Shown: one piece after another, positions 28,462-36,552 of the stretch | Layout of the letters: each line of letters opens with the position of its first letter | Position numbering within the stretch: position 1 is the first letter of the stretch | Assembly (NCBI GenBank): GCA_002363955.1 | Contig: DEXE01000006.1 | Location: 575,975-639,974 of the forward strand | Length of the DNA: 64,000 nucleotides | Origin: Methylophaga sp. UBA3192 | GTDB taxonomy: Bacteria; Pseudomonadota; Gammaproteobacteria; Nitrosococcales; Methylophagaceae | Direction: 5' to 3' | Translations under genes and position numbers: made by a program | The notes under the pieces: generated by a model | What the model was told of the DNA's origin: nothing | Databases searched by the model: none | The model's input: only the letters and a program-made list of their open reading frames with translations

Positions 28462-28558
28462 ATTCCGGCTTGTTTCCTACGGAGGTTCTAGCCTCTTCAG
28501 GTTCAACGGGTTTCATCTCAGCCATTTCTGAAAATTCAGAGTGGCACCCCGACAAGTG
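28462..28558 (-). ncRNA. TPP riboswitch (THI element)
   Basis: Read on the minus strand, the region carries the THI-box landmarks in order: GGGGTGCC, GGCTGAGATGAAACCCG, TTGAACCTGA, a short variable stem (GAGGCTAGAACCTC) and CGTAGGAAACAAGCC. It ends about 115 bases before the thiC ATG, leaving room for an expression platform. Thiamin diphosphate binding should shut off the whole thi operon. Confidence 0.95.
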
Positions 28559-28650
28559 GAAATAATCCTAAACTAAAAATGATTTTTTACACAAGCATCA
28601 TCTGGCACAATGGGTCACATCAAACGGCATCAAATCAGGCAACATCGGCC

Positions 28651-29199
28651 ATGGCAGATAACAAAAATAAAAATGATGACGACGATTTTTCCTTGTTTCG
28701 CAATGAAATGAGCGACGCCGAGCCGATCAAACACGACCGTTTAGTGCATCGAAAACCACCACCGCCACCAAAGGTCAGAAAACCCTCCGCAGCCGAACTC
28801 ACCCATGACACTAGCGAGTTTTCCAGCCTATTCTCCCCGGAAACCGTGGGTAACGAAGAATATCTCGAATATCGTGGTGACGGCATTCAAAACCGCCAAT
28901 TCGCCAAACTTAAAAACGGCAAAGTACATCTCGAAGCCGAACTGGACTTGCACGGCCTCACCCTAGCCAAAGCCGAACCCACCCTCTCCCATTTTCTCGA
29001 ACAATGTCAGCAAGAAAAGATTAGATGCGTACGAATCATTCACGGCAAAGGCTGGGGATCACGCGATAACAAACCGGTATTAAAAAGCAAACTGAATCAC
29101 TGGCTCAGACAAAGTGATGCCGTACTGGCGTTTTGCAGTGCAACGATAGAAGATGGCGGGACTGGGGCTTTGTATGTTCTGTTGAAGAGGCAGTATTAA
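28651..29199 (+). CDS. Smr-domain protein (SmrA-like)
   Basis: A 182-residue protein with an acidic, proline-rich N-terminal region (including KPPPPPKVRK) and a C-terminal Smr domain (about 95-182) with the hallmark LDLHGL and HGKGWGS motifs. Smr proteins of this short type are related to E. coli SmrA/YdaL DNA endonucleases; others act on RNA and ribosomes. The start MADNKNK is the first ATG of plausible composition; a reading from 28579 adds a non-family segment. It diverges from the thi riboswitch. Confidence 0.85.
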   Translation: MADNKNKNDDDDFSLFRNEMSDAEPIKHDRLVHRKPPPPPKVRKPSAAELTHDTSEFSSLFSPETVGNEEYLEYRGDGIQNRQFAKLKNGKVHLEAELDLHGLTLAKAEPTLSHFLEQCQQEKIRCVRIIHGKGWGSRDNKPVLKSKLNHWLRQSDAVLAFCSATIEDGGTGALYVLLKRQY

Positions 29200-29238
29200 T
29201 ATAGATATCACCTATCTTATCTAATAATACAAGGAAGC

Positions 29239-30165
29239 ATGAATATCATGAAAAACACTGGAAAATCTTTTGAGGAAGCAGTTTATGAAATAGTAAAACT
29301 ATTTTCCGGTGATGCAGAAGTATTTAAAAATACATTTATTACTGGAGCTTCAGGGACAAAACGGCAAATAGATGTTGAGGTGAAATCATATTTACTCGGA
29401 GCACCAGTAAATATGATAATCGAATGTAAAGATCACAAAACAAAAATAGGAGTAAAAATAGTCGATGAAATGGTTGGAAAAGTTGATGATGTTGGCGCAA
29501 ATATTGGAGTTATAGTATCAAACTCTGGATTTTCAAAAAATGCAATATCAAGAGCAAAAAGACTTGGGCACATTGAGCTTTATTCACTTATCAACTCAGA
29601 AAACAAGATTATAAGAAATAAGTTACACGTTCCGATTAAAGTAACTTATTCAAATGTTGATAATAAACTTAACATATCTTTTACCACAAAAGGACAGCAC
29701 TCACTTAGTAGAGTTGAAGAGTTGCAATTTATTCATGGTGTTTTAAAAGAACTTGATACCAAAATATTTTTGGAATTTATTGCGAAATTCAACTCTAATA
29801 TATCTAAGTTAGGTAGTGGTGAACATTTTTATGAATTTACTATATTTGAAAAAGAAAATTTTAATTTAGTTATGAAAGTTGGTTTTTTAGTGCAAAGTAA
29901 AACTTATATTAATGAAGGAATTTTTCTACCAGCGAAAGCAATCATTGACGTGTTGAATAATAGTATAAAAAAATCTAACATAGGCCCATTTTCAATAATT
30001 GAAAATGATGTACTTTCTAATTGGAAAAATATTGACTACGACAGTGGACATTATCCCAAAGCAACACATTACCAAAGATGCGCCCAATTCAACCAAAAAT
30101 GGTTTGAACCCATTACAAAACATTTAATTAAAGAACTTGAGAACACAATATCAAGAGGTCAGTAA
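29239..30165 (+). CDS. AT-rich Mrr-like PD-(D/E)xK nuclease-fold protein
   Basis: A 308-residue protein with an N-terminal nuclease core: SFEEAVYEIVKLF helix, then Asp45 in QIDVEV and Glu62-x-Lys64 in IIECKDHK, the PD-(D/E)xK pattern of Mrr/restriction-type endonucleases, followed by GVIVSNSGFSKNA. The C-terminal half (about 130-308) is not recognised and may bind substrate. Codon use and base composition are strikingly AT-rich compared with neighbours, a sign of transfer. No methylase or helicase partner is beside it. Its last codons (RGQ stop) are supplied by a REP-like repeat, so the natural C-terminus may be lost. Confidence 0.72.
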   Translation: MNIMKNTGKSFEEAVYEIVKLFSGDAEVFKNTFITGASGTKRQIDVEVKSYLLGAPVNMIIECKDHKTKIGVKIVDEMVGKVDDVGANIGVIVSNSGFSKNAISRAKRLGHIELYSLINSENKIIRNKLHVPIKVTYSNVDNKLNISFTTKGQHSLSRVEELQFIHGVLKELDTKIFLEFIAKFNSNISKLGSGEHFYEFTIFEKENFNLVMKVGFLVQSKTYINEGIFLPAKAIIDVLNNSIKKSNIGPFSIIENDVLSNWKNIDYDSGHYPKATHYQRCAQFNQKWFEPITKHLIKELENTISRGQ

Positions 30166-30258
30166 ACCTGATCATTATTGGAACAAGTCCATTCCCTCGC
30201 AGGAGCTTGCAAAATCAAGGGGTCAGCAAACTTGAATCAATAGGGTCAGAGTAGATTG
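30152..30258 (+). repeat. REP-like repeat, copy 1 (compound)
   Basis: Contains AGAGGTCAGTAAACCTGA, then a GAACAAGT..CATTCCC..CGCAGGAGC segment, then AAGGGGTCAGCAAACTTGAA and a third partial unit AGGGTCAGAGTAGATTGAA. The same order of elements is seen at 32166. This kind of repeat is widespread in gammaproteobacteria and may be moved by REP-associated tyrosine transposases, none of which is in the window. Confidence 0.7.
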
Positions 30259-30323
30259 AAATTAGAGACAATTGAAATTGACTTCACTTCTAGTCGCTCC
30301 AAGCAACAATCAACGGTTTCACA

Positions 30324-30348
30324 ATCAATGGTGTCTGACCCCATTGAT
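30324..30348. repeat. Inverted repeat with reversed GGGGTCAG motif
   Basis: Arms ATCAATGG (30324-30331) and CCATTGAT (30341-30348) around nine bases that include the reverse complement of the GGGGTCAG repeat core. It lies between repeat copy 1 and the deformylase gene and is a REP-type hairpin. Confidence 0.55.
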
Positions 30349-30433
30349 GCACGATTTGGTTGCACGGTTTTCTCCCTCCTTTGGCTAACGGTCTGAGAAA
30401 GGCCAAAACACAAAGTTTTATTTTGGAGTTTCA

Positions 30434-31237
30434 ATGATGACAACCGAATGGCTGGAAATCAATCAGGGCAGCGCCCCCGTACTGATGAGCTTACCGCATA
30501 CCGGAACGCAAATACCCGATGCTATCCAATCTCAGCTTGCCTGTTCGACCGAACAAGCCCTGACAGATACCGACTGGTATGTGCACCAGTTGTATGATTT
30601 TGTCAGCTCAATGGGAATATCCACCGTTCGTACTGCTATTTCCCGCTGCGTGGTCGATGTAAACCGGGACCCTTCCGGTCAGTCATTGTACCCTGGCCAG
30701 GCCACCACAGAGCTTTGTCCAACAACCCGTTTTGATGGTCAGCCGCTGTATTCAGCGCCTCTTGACGACGCAGAGATTGAACGTCGTAAAAAGCAGTATT
30801 TTGAACCCTACCATGCCGCTATTCGGGGCCAGTTGGACCGGTTGTTGCTGGATCACGACATTGTCATTCTGTTTGACGCCCACTCGATTCGTTCACAATG
30901 TCCACGACTGTTCGACGGTACTTTGCCCGACTTGAACCTAGGTACGAATAGTGGTCGAAGCTGCGCTCCAGACCTTGCCCTTCTGGTCGAAAAGCATTTA
31001 TCCGGTGGTAATTTTTCTTTCGTGCATAATGGTCGGTTTAAAGGTGGCTGGATAACCCGTCATTTTGGCAAGCCTTCCAGTCAGGTTCACGGGTTGCAGT
31101 TAGAAATAGCTCAGCAAAGCTACATGCACGAAGTTCAAGGTGACGCTCCTGCTCCGTATTCTGCTGACCGGGCTGCTGCATTGCAGTCAGAACTGAAAGG
31201 TCTGTTTGTTAAGCTGGTGAACTGGGCTCATGCCTGA
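30434..31237 (+). CDS. N-formylglutamate deformylase (HutG family)
   Basis: A 267-residue amidohydrolase of the HutG/N-formylglutamate amidohydrolase family: LMSLPHTGTQIPD near the start, DTDWYVHQLYDF, VDVNRDPSG, FDAHSIRS, and GGWITRHFGKP, all containing the metal-binding and catalytic residues of the family. HutG removes formate from N-formylglutamate at the end of histidine degradation, but no hutUHI gene is nearby, so it may act on another N-formyl or amide substrate. TGGAG precedes the ATG-ATG start. Composition is like the host chromosome and unlike the preceding nuclease gene. Confidence 0.85.
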   Translation: MMTTEWLEINQGSAPVLMSLPHTGTQIPDAIQSQLACSTEQALTDTDWYVHQLYDFVSSMGISTVRTAISRCVVDVNRDPSGQSLYPGQATTELCPTTRFDGQPLYSAPLDDAEIERRKKQYFEPYHAAIRGQLDRLLLDHDIVILFDAHSIRSQCPRLFDGTLPDLNLGTNSGRSCAPDLALLVEKHLSGGNFSFVHNGRFKGGWITRHFGKPSSQVHGLQLEIAQQSYMHEVQGDAPAPYSADRAAALQSELKGLFVKLVNWAHA

Positions 31238-31285
31238 GCCCAGTTAAACGTCAGCTCATTCCTCGTATAGGGTGACATTGATAGG

Positions 31286-31335
31286 CCAAAGCAAATCAAG
31301 GGGAGCAAATCAAGGGGTCAGCCAACTTGAAAGGA
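31286..31335 (+). repeat. REP-like repeat, copy 2
   Basis: Carries AAGGGGTCAGCCAACTTGAA preceded by a partial duplication of its own left part (GCAAATCAAGGGG twice). It sits just 3' of the deformylase gene. Confidence 0.65.
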
Positions 31336-31389
31336 TATATCTAATCAATTAGTCCGACTCAAACAGACTTCTTCACCAGCATTAACTTA

Positions 31390-31716
31390 CTAAGATTTAA
31401 TCAGTTTCTGATCAACTTTGCGTTGCCCTTTCATCTTTTTATAAAAGTTTTCGTGAGAACCCAGTTGCAGCAGATATATCTCAAGCCTGTCTTCCAACCA
31501 AGAGTATCCTAAAAGTGCCAGTTGTTTATCAAGTTGAAATTTGTGCACTCTCAAAAAAGCTAAATCGCCTTTCTTCTGCTCCCCTATCTCAGGGTCTTCA
31601 ATGATTTTTTCTATCTCATCTTCAACCACTTTGAGTTGCGCTTTTGTCAGCTTTTTAATGGCTTTCTCAAATCGTCGCGATTCATAAACATCAATTTCGT
31701 TTTGTTCTTCTGACAT
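31390..31716 (-). CDS. RelE/ParE-type toxin of a toxin-antitoxin pair
   Basis: A 108-residue protein whose middle part (ESRRFEKAIKKLTKAQLKVVEDEIEKI, then FLRVHKFQLDKQLALLGYSW and LEIYLLQLGSHENFYKKMK) fits the small beta-sheet RelE/ParE toxin fold, which includes mRNA interferases and gyrase poisons. It overlaps the antitoxin gene upstream by 26 bases and has no clear ribosome site of its own, so it depends on coupled translation. Target is not predictable. Confidence 0.75.
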   Translation of the reverse strand: MSEEQNEIDVYESRRFEKAIKKLTKAQLKVVEDEIEKIIEDPEIGEQKKGDLAFLRVHKFQLDKQLALLGYSWLEDRLEIYLLQLGSHENFYKKMKGQRKVDQKLIKS

Positions 31717-31921
31717 AAGGTTTAACTAATCCTTGTTTGACTTCTTCGGTCGCCAGTAAAGATTCACGCACAAATTCATACGACAAGTCCGGGTTATCGA
31801 TCATGATTTGACCAATTTTTGCCCAATACTCTATTTGCTTAGGTAGGGAGCGGCTTTCTGCTTCTGCATGAACTCTGGCAATCGTGACAAACTCATCATC
31901 CAGTCTTACGCTAGTAGCCAT
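31691..31921 (-). CDS. ParD-like antitoxin
   Basis: A 76-residue protein beginning MATSVRLDDEFVTIARVHAEAESRSLPKQ-, the ribbon-helix-helix DNA-binding start of the ParD-like antitoxin family, followed by a charged C-terminal tail that would wrap the toxin. The start at 31921 is fixed by AAAGG eight bases upstream. It precedes and overlaps the toxin gene, the usual order. Confidence 0.75.
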   Translation of the reverse strand: MATSVRLDDEFVTIARVHAEAESRSLPKQIEYWAKIGQIMIDNPDLSYEFVRESLLATEEVKQGLVKPYVRRTKRN

Positions 31922-32320
31922 ATTTATTACCTTTAGTTTCTTAGTTGCGTTTAGTGCAATCAATGTCGTTTAAATTCTAGAGAACCTACTGATGTTTATT
32001 TAGCTGGTCTTATTGAATGTCATTGGTTTCGTTTGATTTTTAAGTGTTTTTAATTTCATTAATAGGATGATAACTCGTTGAAATCGATTATGCGACAAAA
32101 TGTCGCCTTACGCAACATTTTGATGCTCCATTATCGCTCGCACAAGATGGAGTATTTAGAAGGATAATGGGGTCAGCAAACTTGATGTTGTTATGAACAA
32201 GTACATTCCCGCGCAGGAGCATGGGAACAAGAAGTTAATAGCCCTTTTCACTCACAGTTGGCAATCAAGAGTTTTGGTCATACTATAGGCTTTGGCTTCG
32301 TTAATTGCAGGCTGACAAAA
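31922..32320. other. Gene-free stretch between antitoxin and potassium channel
   Basis: About 400 bases without a convincing gene. It holds a perfect hairpin GCGACA-AAA-TGTCGC (32092-32106), a REP-like repeat (32166-32232) and the upstream region of the channel gene. Confidence 0.6.
32166..32232 (+). repeat. REP-like repeat, copy 3
   Basis: ATGGGGTCAGCAAACTTGAT followed by GAACAAGTACATTCCCGCGC and AGGAGCATGGGAACAAG. The TTCCC..GGGAA parts are inverted and can pair. It aligns with copy 1 over about 60 bases, with scattered substitutions. Confidence 0.7.
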
Positions 32321-33079
32321 ATGGATTTAAGAAAACGCCTGTTTACACATTTATCTCCTGCTGCCTGGCCCGGTAAAGGCCTCTCTCCTGTTAATAAATT
32401 CATCTATACCTTAATTGTCTTTTCAGCGTTATTTGCCATCATTGAGACGGAACAATCCGTCTACGAGCTCTCACCTTCGCTGTTTAATCTCGTAGAACTT
32501 TTAATCGTGTCAGTTTTCACTGTTGAATATCTGGCAAGACTTTATGCAGTTGGTGAAATACAGAAATATCAGGGGTTTCGGGGCCGAATCCGATACGTTT
32601 TCAGCTTTTGGTCAATCATCGATCTGCTTGCCATACTTCCCTTTCTGCTGACATTTACTTCCTCAAATGCGTTTATGTTGAGGCTTATTCGGTTACTAAG
32701 GTTGTTGAGGATCGCCAGACTTGGCCGTTACTCACAGGCCATGACGGCCATTATTAAAGCCATCTCAATCAGGCGTTATGAACTGATTTTAAGTATGGCC
32801 GTAGCCATGGTGCTACTGGTATTTTCCAGCGCCTGTCTTTATGTTTTAGAAGGTGATATTCAGGAAGAAGCTTTCGGTAGTATTCCAAGAGCACTCTGGT
32901 GGAGCATCGCAACTTTGACCACAGTAGGTTATGGGGATGTCACGCCAATTACCGCGTTAGGAAAAGTCTTTGCCGCAATTACAGCGATTACCGGTGTGGG
33001 CATGATTGCTTTGCCAACCGGCATCCTGGCTTCCGCTTTTAGTGATGTTCTTCAAAAACGCAAACAAAAGCGAGATTAA
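32321..33079 (+). CDS. Voltage-gated-type potassium channel
   Basis: A 252-residue ion channel with six membrane segments: S1 near FIYTLIVFSALFAIIE, S4 with repeated Arg in RLIRLLRLLRIARLGRY, a pore loop with the potassium selectivity filter TTVGYGDV, and S6 ending in a short charged tail. Length and layout match bacterial Kv-type channels. I choose the ATG at 32321; an upstream TTG at 32258 adds 21 residues that do not look like family sequence. The next gene starts 2 bases after its stop. Confidence 0.88.
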   Translation: MDLRKRLFTHLSPAAWPGKGLSPVNKFIYTLIVFSALFAIIETEQSVYELSPSLFNLVELLIVSVFTVEYLARLYAVGEIQKYQGFRGRIRYVFSFWSIIDLLAILPFLLTFTSSNAFMLRLIRLLRLLRIARLGRYSQAMTAIIKAISIRRYELILSMAVAMVLLVFSSACLYVLEGDIQEEAFGSIPRALWWSIATLTTVGYGDVTPITALGKVFAAITAITGVGMIALPTGILASAFSDVLQKRKQKRD

Positions 33080-33081
33080 AC

Positions 33082-34306
33082 ATGGCTTTTAGATTTCAAA
33101 GAAGAATTAAAATTGCGAAAGGACTTCACCTGAATCTCAGTAAAAGTGGCCTTGGTATTTCTGCTGGGGTGCGTGGAGCCAGTGTGAGTGCCGGACCAAA
33201 AGGTGTTTATGGAAATACTGGCATCCCCGGAACTGGACTGTCATACCGAAGTAAGCTGAACTCAAATAAACAGGTTAAACAAAAATCATCACTTTCGAAT
33301 GGAACCGACCAAAGGAATCTTTCAGTAAAAGGTCTGATTGAAGATGATGGTCAACTGAAATTATATAATGCAGATACGCTTGAAGATTTGACCGGTTCTG
33401 AAATGCAGTATTTGAAGCGACATTATTCAGAAAGCCTTGCTGAGATGGTTCAAGTGTTATGCGATGATAAAAATAAACACCTTAGTAAAATCACAACCGT
33501 TCATCACACTCTTCCACCGCCCCAAGATCAGCCTGTGTTCATTGAATGTGAATTTCCTGAAACAACTCCTGAAGAACCCAAATATACAAAAGTTGGTTTA
33601 TTAGCTTTAATCTGGCCACCATTAAAGAAAAAATTCTGTCACAAAATGCCAGCCTGAAATCTTCGTATGAAATTACGCTGCAGCATTATCACGAAGATAA
33701 AAAGGCATTTGAAAATAGCGAAACGCTTCGTAAGCAAAGAGAAACCATCGACGTTTTGGATGATATTGAAGCAATGAGTGATGTACTTGAACACTACCTT
33801 TCAACTATTGATTGGCCTTATGAAACCGAAATAGATTTTGATTTTGGTGATGATTACACAACGTTAGCGGTCGATGTTTGTTTGCCTACTGAAGATAAAT
33901 TGCCTACTAGTCGTTACCAAGCATTGAAGTCCCTTTCAAAAGTTTCCATCAAACCGATGAATGCCACAAAGTTTCCATCAAACCGATGAATGCCACTATA
34001 AAGAGAGCGCTCTATCGAGATCATGTTCATGCAATAGCATTACGCATTATCGCTGAAATCTTCCATCGTCTTCCTTCGCTCAACAGTATCATGCTATCCG
34101 GTTATATTGAGGGACAGGATATTGCTACCGGTCATCATGAAGATCAATATCTTTTAAGCGTTAAAGTCGACCGAGAGCAATGGAAAAATATTAATTTTGA
34201 AGCACCTGAAGTTATTGATCCTCTTGCCGCATTAGAACAATTTGAGTTAGTCAGAAATATGACTAAAACGGGGATATTCAAAGCAATTGAACCAAAAAAT
34301 ATTTAA
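33082..34306 (+). pseudogene. DUF4236 protein broken by two frameshifts
   Basis: The N-terminus (MAFRFQRRIKIAKGLHLNLSK- through GNTGIPGTGLSY) is a clear DUF4236 domain. The first frame stops at 33657, but coding sequence continues in another frame from about 33631 (KILSQNASLKSSYE through LDDIEAMSDVLEHYL) to 33989 and then in a third frame to 34306. The first shift is explained by loss of one A in a six-A run (33628-33633); the second by a 29-base tandem duplication at 33939-33996. Correcting both gives one protein of about 400 residues, the usual size for long DUF4236 proteins. Function of the family is unknown. Sequencing error in the A run or a programmed -1 shift is an alternative for the first lesion only. 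Confidence 0.8.
33939..33996 (+). repeat. 29-bp exact tandem duplication
   Basis: Copies at 33939-33967 and 33968-33996 are identical. Because 29 is not a multiple of three it shifts the frame of the DUF4236 gene; deleting one copy joins ...SIKPMNAT directly to IKRALYRDH... in one frame. Confidence 0.95.
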
Positions 34307-34379
34307 GGTAAATATTGTATCAATGGTCATCATGCGAGAAGCCACTGCCCCTTTGATTGAGTAGTTAAGGAGAAAAGAT

Positions 34380-34712
34380 ATGATTATCGAACAATTATGG
34401 AGCCTTCTGGGCATAGTGATCGCTCTGACCGCTTATATAGCTACAGTTAGAAGGCGAATACTCGACAAAACTAAAGAGCAGGAAGCAGATAGAGACAAAC
34501 TCTTTAAATACGCTGCGTGTCTGATGTGGGCAGATGTTCCATTGGTAATTTCTGGTTTTCTTATAACTGCTCATAATCTATGCCTTATTGCAAACTTGAG
34601 TCCTTACCCATGGGTAGGATGGCTTGGGATATTAGCTTTTAGTTTTGCGTTAATTGTTCTTGCCATATTCCATGGCATTGAGTGGCGTAAAAGTTTGAAA
34701 AAAAACCTCTAA
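34380..34712 (+). CDS. Small membrane protein of unknown function
   Basis: A 110-residue protein with three hydrophobic segments (about 4-22, 50-66 and 78-98) and a charged loop KTKEQEADRDKLFK between the first two. AAGGAG lies about 9 bases before the ATG. I recognise no family. It is in the repeat-bounded variable region. Confidence 0.6.
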   Translation: MIIEQLWSLLGIVIALTAYIATVRRRILDKTKEQEADRDKLFKYAACLMWADVPLVISGFLITAHNLCLIANLSPYPWVGWLGILAFSFALIVLAIFHGIEWRKSLKKNL

Positions 34713-34787
34713 GAATTGCATCGAATAATTAAAGGGTACGCCTCCCTTTAGGAATTAATTAAAGAAAACGCTTCCGAAAAAAGCGGT

Positions 34788-34811
34788 TCAAGGGCTCAGC
34801 TAGCTTGAAAA
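34788..34811 (+). repeat. REP-like repeat, degenerate copy 4
   Basis: TTCAAGGGCTCAGCTAGCTT followed by GAAA differs from the AAGGGGTCAGCAAACTTGA core at a few positions. It is the rightmost copy seen. Confidence 0.5.
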
Positions 34812-34900
34812 TTCAGTTAACTTCTACCCTATTTACTAAGCGCAAATTTAAACATGTGGAAAACAAATCTCTCGGCAAAACTTAGCAGGAGCCTTTCAGA

Positions 34901-35599
34901 ATGAATACCGACTCCACTGTGATCGACCATTTTACAAATGGTGCAATGGTTTATGATGAACGAAACCGGCAGTTGGCTCCTATTGCCGATAATATGCATT
35001 TTCTGATTCGGCTTATTTTAAAAAATGCTCCAGAGCAGGCGCGTATTCTGTGTGTGGGTGTTGGTACTGGTGCCGAGATAATTTCCCTTTCCAAATCATT
35101 TCCTCACTGGACCTTTGTTGGCGTCGATCCATCTATTGGGATGCTGGATGTCTGCCGTGAAAGGCTTATCGAAGCTGGCGTGCGGGATCGTTGTGAGCTG
35201 ATTCATGGATATGTTGACGATGTGCCTGAAGGTGACAGCTTTGATGCGGTGTTAAGTATTCTGGTTGCTCACTTCGTGAAGCATGAAGACCGATTGAATT
35301 TTTATCAGGCAATGTATAGCCGCTTACGCACTAATGGCATGTTGATTAGTACTGAAATCAGCTTTGATTTGGACTCAGCCGAATTTCCATTCATGTTAAA
35401 AAACTGGGAAGCCGTGCAATCGATGATGGGAGCCACTCCGGAATCACTGGCGAATCTGCCAATGCAACTACGCGAAATGCTTTCCGTCATCTCACCAGCA
35501 GAAACTGCACACCTGCTAAAACAAGCCGGGATTGACGTGCCGATACGGTTTTTTCAGGCGTTTATGATTAGCGGTTGGTACGGTATCAAGACTGTTTGA
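34901..35599 (+). CDS. Class I SAM-dependent methyltransferase
   Basis: A 232-residue protein with a Rossmann SAM-binding domain: motif I in RILCVGVGTGAEIISL (about 49-64), the acidic residue in FVGVDPSIGML, and FDAVLSILVAHFV as motif IV. The C-terminal cap includes a segment MLSVISPAETAHLLKQAG. The substrate cannot be told; the shape resembles small-molecule methyltransferases. GGAG precedes the ATG by about 10 bases. Confidence 0.85.
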   Translation: MNTDSTVIDHFTNGAMVYDERNRQLAPIADNMHFLIRLILKNAPEQARILCVGVGTGAEIISLSKSFPHWTFVGVDPSIGMLDVCRERLIEAGVRDRCELIHGYVDDVPEGDSFDAVLSILVAHFVKHEDRLNFYQAMYSRLRTNGMLISTEISFDLDSAEFPFMLKNWEAVQSMMGATPESLANLPMQLREMLSVISPAETAHLLKQAGIDVPIRFFQAFMISGWYGIKTV

Positions 35600-35645
35600 T
35601 ATCAACAGCTCAAACAGGCTGCTTTGGGAAGGCAACGCTTGTGCA

Positions 35646-36404
35646 TCAACTACCCGAATTTTTCAGTGGCGCAACAATAGCTGCCACCCGCTCAGGCTGG
35701 CAGTTGAGATAGGGGGATGAAGCGAGCCACTTATCATCTGGATAATAAGAAAAGACAAATTGACCATCCTTGAGGATATCTACCACCTGATCGGCAACAT
35801 CCCGGCTCACCGCCGGACATCCATGGCTGCGGCCAATGCGGCCATGTTGTTTAATCCATTGGTTGTTCACATAGTCGGCGCCATGGATAACGATTGCACG
35901 TTCCCGGGCGCGATCATTGATGCCGGGTTCCAGACCATCCATCCGCAAGGAATAACCGTGCCGGCCAATATAACTTTCAGAAGCCCGGAAAAGACCGATG
36001 CTTGACTTGTGACTACCCTCTACATTGGAAAATTTGCTGGCCACGTTGTCACCTGAATTGCGGCCATGGGCTACCAGCTCTTCAAGTATCAGTGACCGGC
36101 TATCCAGATCAAAGATCCACAGGCGTGGTTCAGAGGATGGTAGAGAAAAGTCGATAATCGCCAGTCTTGAAGCCTGATCAATACCGTGATTGACGGCACA
36201 CGTCATGGCGGCGATGGCCTTGTCCAGCACGGCCCGATTCAGGTTTGGGGCCTGCCTGACCAGGTCTTCATTGAGGGAGGGCTGTACTGACTTGAAACCT
36301 ATTGCATTAATGGCGTTATCGTTGGAATGGGAGGGAATGGAAAGAACAAGCAGAAAACTTAAGACAAAGGCTGCCGTCAGGCGCCGGAATGTGAACTGGT
36401 GCAT
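35646..36404 (-). CDS. Secreted L,D-transpeptidase-like protein (YkuD_2 type)
   Basis: A 252-residue protein with a signal peptide (1 to about 28) and a murein L,D-transpeptidase-like domain: VAHGRNSGDN, VIHGADYV and the catalytic SHGCPAVS with Cys about residue 195. This subgroup (PF13645 type) is found in the envelope, and its exact crosslinking reaction is less studied than YcbB. AGGGG precedes the ATG. It diverges from a second L,D-transpeptidase across 148 bases. Confidence 0.85.
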   Translation of the reverse strand: MHQFTFRRLTAAFVLSFLLVLSIPSHSNDNAINAIGFKSVQPSLNEDLVRQAPNLNRAVLDKAIAAMTCAVNHGIDQASRLAIIDFSLPSSEPRLWIFDLDSRSLILEELVAHGRNSGDNVASKFSNVEGSHKSSIGLFRASESYIGRHGYSLRMDGLEPGINDRARERAIVIHGADYVNNQWIKQHGRIGRSHGCPAVSRDVADQVVDILKDGQFVFSYYPDDKWLASSPYLNCQPERVAAIVAPLKNSGS

Positions 36405-36552
36405 CGTTTTTTCCCCTCGTAATGCTCTGGTGCCCTTTTCAGGGACGAGTCAATATGCCAGAACCGGAATAATGGTGCGACTGCACAATTCATCCGCATG
36501 CCAATCAACAATGTTATGGTTAGGGCTTGTTTAGCTCACAACAGCGGCGGAG

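Noticed and set aside
30246..30443. A 65-residue minus-strand reading between REP copy 1 and the deformylase
   Set aside because: It overlaps repeat and palindrome sequence, has no ribosome site and matches no family.
30152..34811. Integron or attC-type cassette array
   Set aside because: Repeats lack the paired attC core sites and there is no integrase gene; REP-type repeats fit better.
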